Source of the DNA: Caballeronia sp. TF1N1
Lineage (GTDB): Bacteria; Pseudomonadota; Gammaproteobacteria; Burkholderiales; Burkholderiaceae
Assembly: GCF_022878925.1 (NCBI RefSeq)
Contig: NZ_CP084628.1
Span: forward strand, 744,001-808,000
DNA: 64,000 nucleotides
Direction: 5' to 3'
Shown piece after piece: positions 18,074 through 26,437 of the stretch. The translations under genes and the position numbers were made by a program. Within the stretch, counting starts at the first letter, position 1, and the number at the start of each line of letters is the position of its first letter. The notes beneath the pieces were generated by a model. The model worked only from the letters and a program-made list of their open reading frames with translations. It searched no databases and was not told where the DNA came from.

Positions 18074-18394
18074 ATGGCAAAGCCCGCGCCCGAACCGTGG
18101 TATCGGCCGTTACCGGAAGAAACGTGCGCGCTATGCGGGCGGCCCGTGCCCGCGTCCGAGCGCGACCTGCATCATCTCGTGCCGAAGTCGCAGGGCGGAC
18201 GGCAGACAGCGGTGCTGCATCGCATCTGTCATCGGCAACTGCATGCGCTCTTTACCGAGAAGGAACTCGCGCAACGATTCGCCACCATCGACGCGCTCAT
18301 GCAGGACGAAGCAGTGCGCAGCTTCGTCGACTGGGTGCGCACCAAGCCGAATAGTTTTTATCAGCGCACCCGACGCTCGGCGCGCAAGCGGTGA
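18074..18394 (+). CDS. Small HNH endonuclease-like protein
   Basis: This is a 106-residue protein with a compact HNH (beta-beta-alpha metal) fold. CALCGRPV supplies a zinc Cys pair, then LHHLVPKSQGG carries the active-site His-His, and LHRICHRQLHALF has the closing His/Cys set. About 40 helical residues follow. AAGGAG lies four bases before ATG 18074, a firm start. Single-domain HNH proteins of this kind are widespread and mostly uncharacterised. No restriction, phage or toxin partner lies next to it, so a defence role cannot be claimed. Confidence 0.75.
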   Translation: MAKPAPEPWYRPLPEETCALCGRPVPASERDLHHLVPKSQGGRQTAVLHRICHRQLHALFTEKELAQRFATIDALMQDEAVRSFVDWVRTKPNSFYQRTRRSARKR

Positions 18395-18411
18395 CGCGGA
18401 CCGCGTCTGCG

Positions 18412-18690
18412 TCATTGCGCCATCGAGACATCCGCGCGCAGCGCCGACATCCCGAAGCGCTGCATGATGTAACTCTCGACGACGAGTTGCAGGTCGCGCT
18501 CGCGCGGCCGCGTGCCCCAGCGGCTGTTCCCGGCCACCGATGCGATGGTGAACCACGAATGCGGCGGAAATAGTTCCACGCGCAATAGCCCGCGCTCCAG
18601 TATTCTCAACCGCCCCGTGTCGACGTGAAACTCGGCGCTTATCGTGCCGCTCTGCGTGTCGATGCTCGCTGTTACCGCCTTCGAATTCAT
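18412..18690 (-). CDS. Hypothetical protein
   Basis: This 92-residue protein begins at ATG 18690, after a purine-rich GAGAGCGAG stretch. It is rich in beta-type segments (TISAEFHVDTGRLRILERG, then LRVELFPPHSWFTIASVAG) and ends in a helical tail. No motif or family is recognised. A longer reading from 18894 exists, but its first 68 residues are low-quality, basic and Cys/Arg-rich, so I reject it. It converges on the HNH gene with 17 bases between stop codons. Confidence 0.5.
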   Translation of the reverse strand: MNSKAVTASIDTQSGTISAEFHVDTGRLRILERGLLRVELFPPHSWFTIASVAGNSRWGTRPRERDLQLVVESYIMQRFGMSALRADVSMAQ

Positions 18691-19103
18691 GGTCTCGCTC
18701 TCGTGTGATATCGATTCGATGCCGGCGCCCCGACGCCAGCTACTCCGTTGCGTTCGGAAGCGCCCCGCACGTTCCTTGGCTTCCGCGCTTACCCAAACCT
18801 TAGATCTGCAACTTTTGCACGCATAGTCCCGCTTGCGCGGGGAGACGGACGGGGGAGGTCCCCATCGGTCGTGCAGAAAGATGCTTATAGGCATACAGTA
18901 CTGAAGTTGCGATTTGCCGCCGAAACATCGGCGCGATCGGCAAGATCACCGCAACACGTGTGCGACAGCGCGGCGAACGTTCGTTGTCGCACATAAAAAA
19001 ACGATGCGCGCTCTCGCGCGCACTTCCGTTTCGACCGTGTCCCTGAGGTGTCGCAAGGACGCGGTTCCTGTCATAAGCCTGAAACTCAAGAGGGAAAACA
19101 ATC
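18691..19103. other. Intergenic region before the alcohol dehydrogenase
   Basis: This is about 410 bases with no believable gene. A small hairpin, TGCGCGC with loop TCTC and GCGCGCA (19005-19022), sits beside an A-run at 18995-19001. Read on the minus strand it resembles a terminator, but no minus-strand gene leads into it. A purine-rich AAGAGGGAAAACAATC precedes ATG 19104 and serves as ribosome binding site. Confidence 0.35.
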
Positions 19104-20162
19104 ATGCGCAAGGCGTATTCCTATGCAGCATCCGCCGCCGACAAACCGCTCGGCCCGCTTGAAATCGAGCGTCGCGATGTCGGCCCGAACGATGTCCGCA
19201 TCGACGTGCTGTTTTGCGGCGTCTGCCACTCGGACCTGCACATGGCGCGCAACGAGTGGGGCGGCACGAACTATCCGGTCGTGCCGGGCCATGAGATTGT
19301 CGGGCGCGTGGCGGAGGTCGGCGCCGAGGTGACGAAGTTCAAGGTGGGCGATCTGGCGGGCGTCGGCTGCATGGTCGATTCTTGCCGCGTGTGCCCGTCT
19401 TGCAAGGAAGGCGAGGAGCAGTTCTGCGAGAGCCCGGAAAGCTTCGTGCAGACGTACAACTCGCCCGACAAGAAGTCGGGCGGCGTGACGTACGGCGGCT
19501 ATTCGACCTCGATGGTCGTCGACGAAGCCTTCACGTTGAAGGTGCCCGACAACCTCGACCCGGCGGCCGTCGCACCGTTGCTGTGCGCGGGCATCACCAC
19601 GTACTCGCCGTTACGTCACTGGAACGTGCAGCCGGGCGACAAGGTGGGCGTCGTCGGACTGGGCGGCTTGGGCCATATGGGCGTGAAGCTGGCGGCGGCG
19701 ATGGGCGCGCATGTCGTCTTGTTCACGACATCACCGGGCAAGATCGAGGATGCGAAGCGTCTCGGCGCGAACGAGGTGGTGATCTCGAAAGACCCGGAGC
19801 AGATGGCGGCGCACGCCAACAGCTTCGATTTCATTTTGAACACGGTGGCGGCATCGCACGATCTCGACCAGTTCATGGTCTTGCTCAAGCGTGATGGCAC
19901 GATGACGCTGGTTGGCGTGCCGGAGCATCCGCATCCTTCGCCGGCTGTGTTCAACCTGATCTTCAAGCGCCGGTCGATTGCGGGTTCGCTGATCGGCGGT
20001 ATTGCGGAGACGCAGGAGATGCTGGATTTCTGCGGCAAGCACGGGATCACGTCCGACATCGAGATGATTCGCATGGATCAGATCAACGACGCCTACGAGC
20101 GTATGTTGAAGAGCGATGTGAAGTATCGGTTCGTGGTGGATATGGGGACGTTGGCGCAGTAG
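19104..20162 (+). CDS. yahK: Zinc-dependent NADP(H) alcohol dehydrogenase / aldehyde reductase, YahK type
   Basis: This is a 352-residue medium-chain dehydrogenase of the cinnamyl-alcohol dehydrogenase branch. Catalytic zinc ligands are in CGVCHSDLH (Cys41, His42 region) and GHEIVG (His63, Glu64). Four cysteines at 94, 97, 100 and 108 bind structural zinc. GLGGLGHMG is the cofactor loop. Long stretches (LLCAGITTYSPLRHW, FDFILNTVAA, LKRDGTMTLVG) read like E. coli YahK, which reduces aldehydes with NADPH. It is a single gene with its own terminator. The likely role is detoxification of aldehydes, and specificity is untested. Confidence 0.88.
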   Translation: MRKAYSYAASAADKPLGPLEIERRDVGPNDVRIDVLFCGVCHSDLHMARNEWGGTNYPVVPGHEIVGRVAEVGAEVTKFKVGDLAGVGCMVDSCRVCPSCKEGEEQFCESPESFVQTYNSPDKKSGGVTYGGYSTSMVVDEAFTLKVPDNLDPAAVAPLLCAGITTYSPLRHWNVQPGDKVGVVGLGGLGHMGVKLAAAMGAHVVLFTTSPGKIEDAKRLGANEVVISKDPEQMAAHANSFDFILNTVAASHDLDQFMVLLKRDGTMTLVGVPEHPHPSPAVFNLIFKRRSIAGSLIGGIAETQEMLDFCGKHGITSDIEMIRMDQINDAYERMLKSDVKYRFVVDMGTLAQ

Positions 20163-20183
20163 GGGAGTTATTTGGTGAGGTAA

Positions 20184-20216
20184 CGGAGAGCCCGCGTGAG
20201 CGGGCTTGTTCCGTGG
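20184..20216 (+). terminator. Hairpin terminator between yahK and tssE
   Basis: AGCCCGC (20189-20195) and GCGGGCT (20200-20206) close a GTGA loop. Outer bases ACGGA and TCCGT extend the stem. TTGTT follows on the plus strand. It lies between two converging genes and may work in both directions. Confidence 0.65.
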
Positions 20217-20219
20217 TGT

Positions 20220-20645
20220 TTAGCGACCTTCGCGAACGCGACGTTCCAGGCGGAATACGCCCGGCGGAACGAAGTACGTGCCAAAGCGCACGAGCCCTGT
20301 CTTTTTCAAATGACAAGTCATTTCGAAGCTTACCTGCAAGCCGGGATCGTCGTTTTGCAAGATGCCGATATCGATAGAACGAATCCGCGGCTCATACTTC
20401 AAAAGCGTTGCTTCCATTTGCTGCTTGAGCGCGTGTGACGAGCCGGGCAACTCCTTATAAACATTGGTCAGATCCGGCAGACCGTAGTCTGGTAGATGCT
20501 TCAGTGCGCCCGCACGCGTATTGAGAATACGCCGCACGTTTTGCTGCACGCTCAAGGCTTCGAGCGTGCGGTCGTCGAAATGGTCGATCGACTCCCCGTC
20601 AATCTGACCGAGGAGCATGTCGTAGAGCGATGGGCCGGCCGCCAT
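20220..20645 (-). CDS. tssE: Type VI secretion baseplate subunit TssE
   Basis: This is a 141-residue gp25-like wedge protein of the T6SS baseplate. LYDMLLGQI at the start, YGLPDLTNVY in the middle and LLKYEPRI near residue 94 are family marks; in T4 gp25 and TssE the EPR region helps nucleate the sheath. The ATG at 20645 leaves 10 bases after the clpV stop. An upstream ATG at 20699 would overlap clpV, and the family start favours 20645. It is the last gene of the leftward T6SS operon and faces the yahK terminator. Confidence 0.92.
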   Translation of the reverse strand: MAAGPSLYDMLLGQIDGESIDHFDDRTLEALSVQQNVRRILNTRAGALKHLPDYGLPDLTNVYKELPGSSHALKQQMEATLLKYEPRIRSIDIGILQNDDPGLQVSFEMTCHLKKTGLVRFGTYFVPPGVFRLERRVREGR

Positions 20646-20655
20646 GACGCAGCGC

Positions 20656-23331
20656 TCAGCCGTGTGCAGCGACAACTTCGCCGCGATCGACGAATTCAAT
20701 CGTCAGATTGCCTTCTTCCGAACTTGCAAGGCGAACCTCGGCCGGCGTCGTGCCGGTGGCCATACGTGTCAGAAGTTCGCGCGAAACGGTCGGCAGGATG
20801 CGCTGATCGAGGAACGTGTCGACATTGCGCGCGCCGGATTCGCGGGCGAGGCACAGTTCTGCGAGCGAGGCGATGAGCGTGTCGTCGCAGACGAGATTGA
20901 CGTCATGCTGCTTTTGCAAGCGGTCCGAAATCTTGCCGAGTTTCAGCCGAACGATCTGCGCCAGAGCGTCGGCGGCCAATGGCCGGTAGACGAGCGTCTG
21001 GAAGCGCGCGAGCAAAGCCGGTTGAAAATGCTTGACGAGCGGCTCGTGGATCGCATCGAGGAGCGCCGCCTGGGCAATGTCCGGATATTCCGTCGTCACT
21101 TCGTCGATCTGCGCGCTGCCAAGATTCGACGTCATCAAAATCACGCAGTTGCGGAAGTCGATTTCGCGACCTTCGCCATCGCGCATGGTGCCGCGGTCGA
21201 ACACCTGATAGAAGATATCGAGCACGTCGCGATGCGCCTTCTCCACTTCATCGAGCAATACGACGCTATAAGGGCGTTGCCGCACCGCTTCGGTCAGAAT
21301 ACCGCCGCGTCCGTAACCGACGTAACCTGGTGGCGAACCCTTCAGCTGCGAGACCGTGTGCGCCTCCTGATACTCCGACATATTGATCGTCGTAAGGGCG
21401 GCCTCGCCGCCAAAGAGGACATCGGCAAGCGCGAGCGCGGTTTCGGTCTTGCCGACACCCGAAGGTCCTGTCAGCAGGAACACGCCGAGCGGCGCGTGCT
21501 CGCTCTTGAGTCCCGCCTTCGCCGTGCGCAGGCTTTGCGCGAGTGTGCCGAGCGCGTCGTTTTGCGCAACCACGCGTGCGGCCATGCGCTCCTCCAGCGC
21601 GAGCAGGCTCAGAAGCTCGTCTTCGACCAGACTGCCCACCGGCACGCCTGTCCACTCCGCGACGACGCGGGCAATGGCTTGGGCGTCGACATCGGCGAAG
21701 ATGAGCGGAGTCTTGCCTTGCGCGTCGGCGAGCGCGTGGCGGGCTTGCGACAAGGCATCGGCATGCGGCTTAGTGCTGCCGTCGCCCCGCTGTTCCAGTA
21801 GACTCTGCACGAGCGTCAGTTCTCGTTCATAACGCGCTTGCAGGTCACTCGCTTCTTGCTTCGCGTGCATGATCGATACATCGAGTGCCGCGCGACGGGC
21901 CGCCACGTCGGCAACGCCGGCGCGCTCGTCGGCATCGAGCGTCGCGCACTCGAGTTCCAGCGCAGCCACTGCCGCTCGCGCGCGTTGCAGTTCGGCTGGC
22001 GGCGAATCGAGTCCCATGCGAACCCGTGCCGCTGCGGTGTCGATGAGATCGACGGCCTTGTCCGGCAACTGCCGCGACGGAATGTAACGGCGCGACAGCT
22101 TGACGGCGGCGACGAGTGCCTCGTCGCGAATATGCACGTGGTGATGCCGTGCGTAACGCGTGGCAAGGCCGCGCAACATGAGACATGCGGCATCGTCGCC
22201 GGGTTCTTCGACCTTGACGAGCTGGAAGCGCCTTTCGAGCGCTGCATCGCGTTCGAAATACTCCTTGTATTCGGCCCAGGTCGTTGCTGCAATCGTGCGC
22301 AGTTCGCCACGCGCGAGCGCCGGCTTGAGCAGGTTCGCGGCGTCCGATCCACCTGCTGACTTGCCCGCGCCGATCAATGTATGCGCTTCATCGATGAACA
22401 GTAGAACCGGCGTGCTCGATGCGCGCACTTCGTCGATCACGTTCTTCAGACGCTGCTCGAATTCGCCCTTCACGCCAGCGCCCGCCTGCAGCAGGCCGAG
22501 GTCGAGCGTGAGAATGCGTACGTCGCGCAGGATTGCGGGCAAGCTGCCGTCGATGACACGCAGGGCCAGCCCTTCGACAATCGCGGTCTTGCCTACGCCC
22601 GGATCGCCGACGAGGATCGGGTTGTTCTTGCGACGGCGCACGAGCACGTCGATCATTTGTTGAATCTCGCGATCCCGTCCGAACACGGGGTCGATCTCGC
22701 CACGGCGGGCCTTTTCTGTCAGATCGATAGCAAAGCGCGCAAGGGCTTCGCCTTCGGTCGAGCGTGGCGGCGCGGGTGTAGCAGATGACGTATTTTCTTC
22801 GGATGCCGATGCTGCCTGTTCGCGCGCCTCGTCTTCCGCTTCCGGTTCGTCGACGCGGTTTTCGCACGACAAACGGCCAAGACGCGGCAGCAACCCCTCG
22901 ATCTGCATGCTGGACAGCGACAGCAGCGGCCAAGCGTCTTTCGTACGCAGCACGTGCGGCGCGTCGATGATCGCCCGCAGCAAGTGCGCCGAGCGAATCT
23001 TGCCGTCGATATCCTCGCGTGATGCCAAGGTCCACGCGTCTTGCAGCACGCTCGCGAGCTGAATTGAAATCGAAGGCATGCCCCGCAGATTGCGTGGCAG
23101 CCGATCGATGGCTGCGAGCAGTGCGTTCCACACCGCGTCGACATCGATATCGTAGTGTTTGAGGATCGCCGGAATGTCCCCGTCATCGGCCTCGATCAGC
23201 TTCAAAAGCCAGTGCTCGACCGTGATTTCGTCGGATAGACGCGTTTGGCAAAGGCTCGCGGCCGCTTCAAGCGTACGTGAGCAGTGCGGGTTGAGCCGGC
23301 GAAGCAATTGCGTGGAATCTCGGGATGTCAT
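20656..23331 (-). CDS. clpV: Type VI secretion AAA+ ATPase ClpV (TssH)
   Basis: This is an 891-residue Clp/Hsp100 unfoldase that disassembles the contracted TssB-TssC sheath for reuse. An N-domain (about 1-150) is followed by a charged linker (160-195), the first AAA+ module with Walker A GDPGVGKTA at 242-250 and Walker B LLFIDEAHTL, a coiled middle domain, and the second AAA+ module with GPSGVGKTE and VVLLDEVEKAH. Length fits the family. It is transcribed after hcp, behind a hairpin that may reduce read-through (23370-23403). I see no clear Shine-Dalgarno before its ATG, which also points to modest expression. Confidence 0.96.
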   Translation of the reverse strand: MTSRDSTQLLRRLNPHCSRTLEAAASLCQTRLSDEITVEHWLLKLIEADDGDIPAILKHYDIDVDAVWNALLAAIDRLPRNLRGMPSISIQLASVLQDAWTLASREDIDGKIRSAHLLRAIIDAPHVLRTKDAWPLLSLSSMQIEGLLPRLGRLSCENRVDEPEAEDEAREQAASASEENTSSATPAPPRSTEGEALARFAIDLTEKARRGEIDPVFGRDREIQQMIDVLVRRRKNNPILVGDPGVGKTAIVEGLALRVIDGSLPAILRDVRILTLDLGLLQAGAGVKGEFEQRLKNVIDEVRASSTPVLLFIDEAHTLIGAGKSAGGSDAANLLKPALARGELRTIAATTWAEYKEYFERDAALERRFQLVKVEEPGDDAACLMLRGLATRYARHHHVHIRDEALVAAVKLSRRYIPSRQLPDKAVDLIDTAAARVRMGLDSPPAELQRARAAVAALELECATLDADERAGVADVAARRAALDVSIMHAKQEASDLQARYERELTLVQSLLEQRGDGSTKPHADALSQARHALADAQGKTPLIFADVDAQAIARVVAEWTGVPVGSLVEDELLSLLALEERMAARVVAQNDALGTLAQSLRTAKAGLKSEHAPLGVFLLTGPSGVGKTETALALADVLFGGEAALTTINMSEYQEAHTVSQLKGSPPGYVGYGRGGILTEAVRQRPYSVVLLDEVEKAHRDVLDIFYQVFDRGTMRDGEGREIDFRNCVILMTSNLGSAQIDEVTTEYPDIAQAALLDAIHEPLVKHFQPALLARFQTLVYRPLAADALAQIVRLKLGKISDRLQKQHDVNLVCDDTLIASLAELCLARESGARNVDTFLDQRILPTVSRELLTRMATGTTPAEVRLASSEEGNLTIEFVDRGEVVAAHG

Positions 23332-23369
23332 AACGGGAAAGCGAAGAAAACCGAAGGAGGCGAAATATG

Positions 23370-23403
23370 AAAAATCGCCGGCCCATTCGATATGGACCGG
23401 CGA
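23370..23403 (-). terminator. Intercistronic hairpin with T-run after hcp
   Basis: A 12-bp stem with one G-U pair (23375-23386 with 23392-23403) and a five-base loop is followed on the minus strand by TTTTT. It lies about 50 bases past the hcp stop and 40 bases before clpV. This is the usual place for a partial terminator that keeps hcp mRNA abundant relative to downstream genes. Confidence 0.65.
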
Positions 23404-23450
23404 CGGACCCGATCAGCGGATCAGATCCGTTTGCAACTCAAGCGCCTGAA

Positions 23451-23936
23451 TTACGAGCGCTCGTTCCACGTGTCAGCGTGAATGATGTTGCCGTCCTTGT
23501 ACGCCCACGTGATTTTCTCGTAGCGCAGTTCCACCTGTTCGAGGTGGTTGTGCTTTTCGTAGTCGGGAACCTTGATGTCGTGCATCTTCGGTCGCACAGC
23601 GACGACCTTGACGTTCTCGAGCTTGGTGTTGAAGTATTCCTTCTCCTTGCCCGCGTCGTCGATCTTGTACCACTTCATCTCGACCGACTTCAGCGTCTGA
23701 CCGCTCGTCACAGCCTTGTACAGATAAGGCGTCGACGCGTCCGTTTCCTTCGTGAAGGTGATCGGCGCGTGCACGCGCGTGCCGGTCAGCTTGCCGGTGT
23801 TGCCGTCGGTCGGGATGTGGATGCCGTGATCGAAAGCGACGACTTCGACGCTGCCTTCACGATCTTGCACGGTAACGGAACCCTTGATGTCGGCGCCACC
23901 GTCATCCTTGAGCCACATGTATGCGGGAATTGCCAT
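23451..23936 (-). CDS. hcp: Type VI secretion tube protein Hcp (TssD)
   Basis: This 161-residue Hcp forms stacked hexameric rings of the inner tube and is itself secreted. MAIPAYMWLKDDGGADIKGS, a DHGIHIPTD loop, RVHAPITFTKE and LRYEKITW are typical. A strong AAGGAG eight bases before the ATG suggests heavy translation. It lies between the OmpA-like gene and clpV in the leftward operon and is followed by a hairpin terminator. No C-terminal effector extension is present, so this is a structural Hcp. Confidence 0.96.
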   Translation of the reverse strand: MAIPAYMWLKDDGGADIKGSVTVQDREGSVEVVAFDHGIHIPTDGNTGKLTGTRVHAPITFTKETDASTPYLYKAVTSGQTLKSVEMKWYKIDDAGKEKEYFNTKLENVKVVAVRPKMHDIKVPDYEKHNHLEQVELRYEKITWAYKDGNIIHADTWNERS

Positions 23937-24029
23937 TTACTGCTCCTTCTTAGTACAACAAAACGTGCTCGGGAGAGCATTCTCCCGGGCCTCAAGATCC
24001 CAAGGCCGTAGCCCCGGGGATTCTAAAAT

Positions 24030-25712
24030 CTACTTGTTCGTATCAGGCACAAGCGTAATTTCCACGCGTCGATTCTTCGCACGCCCTTCTGGCGTGTTGT
24101 TATCGGCAATCGGGCGCGTGTCGCCGTATCCTTGCGTAGCGAACTGCGTGGCGGAGATACCCGACGCGTCGATTAACCAGTCACGTAACGCCGCTGCACG
24201 CGCCATGGAAAGTGTCAGGTTGCTGCGCGGATTGCCTGCGTTATCCGTGTGTCCCGCGACCAGAATACGCTTGTCCAGATGCGCCTTGATCATCTCGACG
24301 GCGTCGATCAATGCCCGATTCGAACCAGGCTTAAGCATTGCCTTGCCGCTATCGAACAACGACATACTGTCGAGTGTCACGACCGCAGGCGGCGGTTCAG
24401 GTGGCTGATATGCGGCGATCGCGGTATTGAGCGAAGGCATGAGCGGCGCACCGTGATATTCGCCGAGCGACAGCCGAAATGGGACACCCGAACGCCCGTA
24501 ACGATCGAGTTCGTCACGATCCGCGATAAGCGCGTGCAGCGCGTCGCGGCGACCGGCATCGTGCTCGGGCGCGATGCCCGCATAGCGCTCCATATGTCCG
24601 CCGATACGTGTCAGCAACGCGGCGTTGTTCCGGCCTGCGCCCCAAAATGCGGCGGCCAGCGCGAGCGCGCACATTGCGCCGACATGCGCGAGTGCTACGT
24701 GCCGCGGCGACGCTCTCACGCGCTGCGACATAGCCGCGATCAACGGCTGTGGCAGAGGCCACGGCGCAGGCGAGCCCGCGACGACCGCCGGTATAACGCG
24801 CGTCTGCATCTGGACGTCGCGCTCCCACGGTTTATCGGCATTGCTTGCGGGGCCGCAGTCGATCCACCCGGCGCCGTGAAGCGCCCATGGGGCTGCCGGC
24901 TGACGGGAATCGGCTAGTGTGTCGAATATCACGCGCTGGGTCCATCCGATAATCGAAGCCAGTCCGGCAACGCTTGCGGCAGCATATGGGTCTGTTGCGT
25001 GCCGGCGTGCATCCGTTTCGGAACTCTCGATTACCGCATCGAAGCGCTTCATGTCGGTGAGCGGCGTTCCGCTTGAGATCCCGTGCCACTGCGCGGCGTC
25101 GAGCGCATCGGTCGGCGCGTTTCTGACCAGCCGTTGATACACGGCGACATAGCCGGGCAACGGTGCACCGATCATGCGAGAGGCATCGGCGACTGCCTGA
25201 CGGACGATCCGCAGCGACTGTGACAGCGCGTCAGCGTCGGCATGCAGCGCAGGCGCCACGCTCAGCACGACGCCGTCAGGTGCGTGACCGTCGCGCCATT
25301 GCCGCATGGCGAGCGCGAGGCGCGGCAGATCCTGGATACGATCCGCACGTACCCAGATGGCTCCCTCTCCGACATGAACAAGACGTTCCCTGCTGCTCTC
25401 ATGATTGAAGATCGATGGCAGGGCGTCACCCGTCACCAGGACGAGCGGCATGCGCGTGCGAAGCCTGACTGGTACCTCCGCCGTGGCGGAGCCAAGCGCC
25501 GTCAAAACGTGTTCGCTGGCCTGACGCGCACGTGTCTGTTGATGCGTGCGCAAACCGATGGCGAGTAATGCCGCCAGCACGACGACGGCAGTCAATGGCC
25601 AGGCGAGCGTCGTCGTCACCGGCATGACGAGCCAAAGCACGGCGAGCATCAGCGCTGCGGCGATACCGACTACTGTGCGAAAGGGATACCCCAGCCGTTG
25701 CATTGAATTCAC
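24030..25712 (-). CDS. OmpA-domain membrane protein of the T6SS (TagL-like accessory of TssL)
   Basis: This is a 560-residue protein that probably anchors the T6SS membrane complex to peptidoglycan. Two N-terminal membrane helices (about 12-32 and 36-52), a cytosolic or periplasmic region of about 280 residues, and a third helix near 347-368 precede a C-terminal OmpA-like domain (about 440-555). That domain has the binding pattern HTDNAGNPRSNLTLSMARA and ends in NRRVEITL. The GTG at 25712 overlaps the tssL stop by four bases; ATG 25703 is also possible. In many species this domain is fused to TssL, but here the two are separate neighbours. The middle region resembles no enzyme I know. Confidence 0.85.
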   Translation of the reverse strand: MNSMQRLGYPFRTVVGIAAALMLAVLWLVMPVTTTLAWPLTAVVVLAALLAIGLRTHQQTRARQASEHVLTALGSATAEVPVRLRTRMPLVLVTGDALPSIFNHESSRERLVHVGEGAIWVRADRIQDLPRLALAMRQWRDGHAPDGVVLSVAPALHADADALSQSLRIVRQAVADASRMIGAPLPGYVAVYQRLVRNAPTDALDAAQWHGISSGTPLTDMKRFDAVIESSETDARRHATDPYAAASVAGLASIIGWTQRVIFDTLADSRQPAAPWALHGAGWIDCGPASNADKPWERDVQMQTRVIPAVVAGSPAPWPLPQPLIAAMSQRVRASPRHVALAHVGAMCALALAAAFWGAGRNNAALLTRIGGHMERYAGIAPEHDAGRRDALHALIADRDELDRYGRSGVPFRLSLGEYHGAPLMPSLNTAIAAYQPPEPPPAVVTLDSMSLFDSGKAMLKPGSNRALIDAVEMIKAHLDKRILVAGHTDNAGNPRSNLTLSMARAAALRDWLIDASGISATQFATQGYGDTRPIADNNTPEGRAKNRRVEITLVPDTNK

Positions 25713-26437
25713 CGCTTGATGCCCGACGGAATCGTGCTAACCAGTTGAGCATCGAGCGCCACGTGCCACGCAAACCAGACAGCCAGCGCGACTACGGCGC
25801 ACAATCCGGCAATACCCCAAGGCGACAGGCGCTGAAACCAGCTACCGAGGCGGCGTCCGCCATGTTCGATCAGAAACACAGGCTGTTGAGACGGGCGTAA
25901 CTGCTCAATTTGCGCATTAAGGCTAGTAATGAGCGCGTTGCGTTTTGTCTCGTCCTCTAACGCATAACGACCCCGAAAGCCAAGACCAAGGATTGCTGCA
26001 TAGCATTCGAGCAAGTCGATACTCGGCGCCGCTTCGCGCATGCGAATTGCCATTCGCTCGAATACGTATTCGCCAGCGTTATGGTGCTGTAGACGCTCGA
26101 CTTGAATAGGCTCCGCGATCCATTTGTTCTTATTCACAGGATCGAGATGACGCAAGGCGGTTTCGTCAAGCAGTGCGCAAAGCGCGACGATTGCGTCGTC
26201 GCCTACGTCGTGCGAATACCCATGCTGCGTAAGCGCCGTCTCAAACGCTTCGACAAGTTCCTTGCAACGGTGGCGCAGCACGTCGAAGTCACTGGCTTTG
26301 CCACCCGCTGACAGTGTGGTAACGAGAAGAGCGGACGCGCGTAGGAGGCCTGTCAGACCCGCAGCCGGCTCGATGGTCGGCTTCGTCGACCGAAGCAACG
26401 TGTCGCCGCGCGCCGGCGAAAAAGTAAGCGTCGTCAT
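25709..26437 (-). CDS. tssL: Type VI secretion membrane subunit TssL (DotU/IcmH)
   Basis: This is a 242-residue DotU-family protein. A cytosolic helical domain (ALCALLDETALRHL, WIAEPIQVERLQHHNAGEYVFER, LECYAAILGLGFRGRY) is followed by a single C-terminal membrane helix near 213-232, so it is tail-anchored in the inner membrane. It binds TssM and TssJ and links the trans-envelope complex to the baseplate. It overlaps tssK by four bases upstream and the OmpA-like gene by four downstream. No peptidoglycan domain is attached; the next gene supplies one. Confidence 0.95.
   Translation of the reverse strand: MTTLTFSPARGDTLLRSTKPTIEPAAGLTGLLRASALLVTTLSAGGKASDFDVLRHRCKELVEAFETALTQHGYSHDVGDDAIVALCALLDETALRHLDPVNKNKWIAEPIQVERLQHHNAGEYVFERMAIRMREAAPSIDLLECYAAILGLGFRGRYALEDETKRNALITSLNAQIEQLRPSQQPVFLIEHGGRRLGSWFQRLSPWGIAGLCAVVALAVWFAWHVALDAQLVSTIPSGIKR

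Noticed and set aside
18074..18394. HNH protein as part of a defence island.
   Set aside because: Neighbours are small unknown proteins and a dehydrogenase. No methylase, toxin or phage gene is adjacent, so the idea has no support.
18995..19022. Hairpin with adjacent A-run that resembles a minus-strand terminator.
   Set aside because: No minus-strand gene leads into it, and the stem is short (7 bp, low-complexity GC). Not listed as a terminator.
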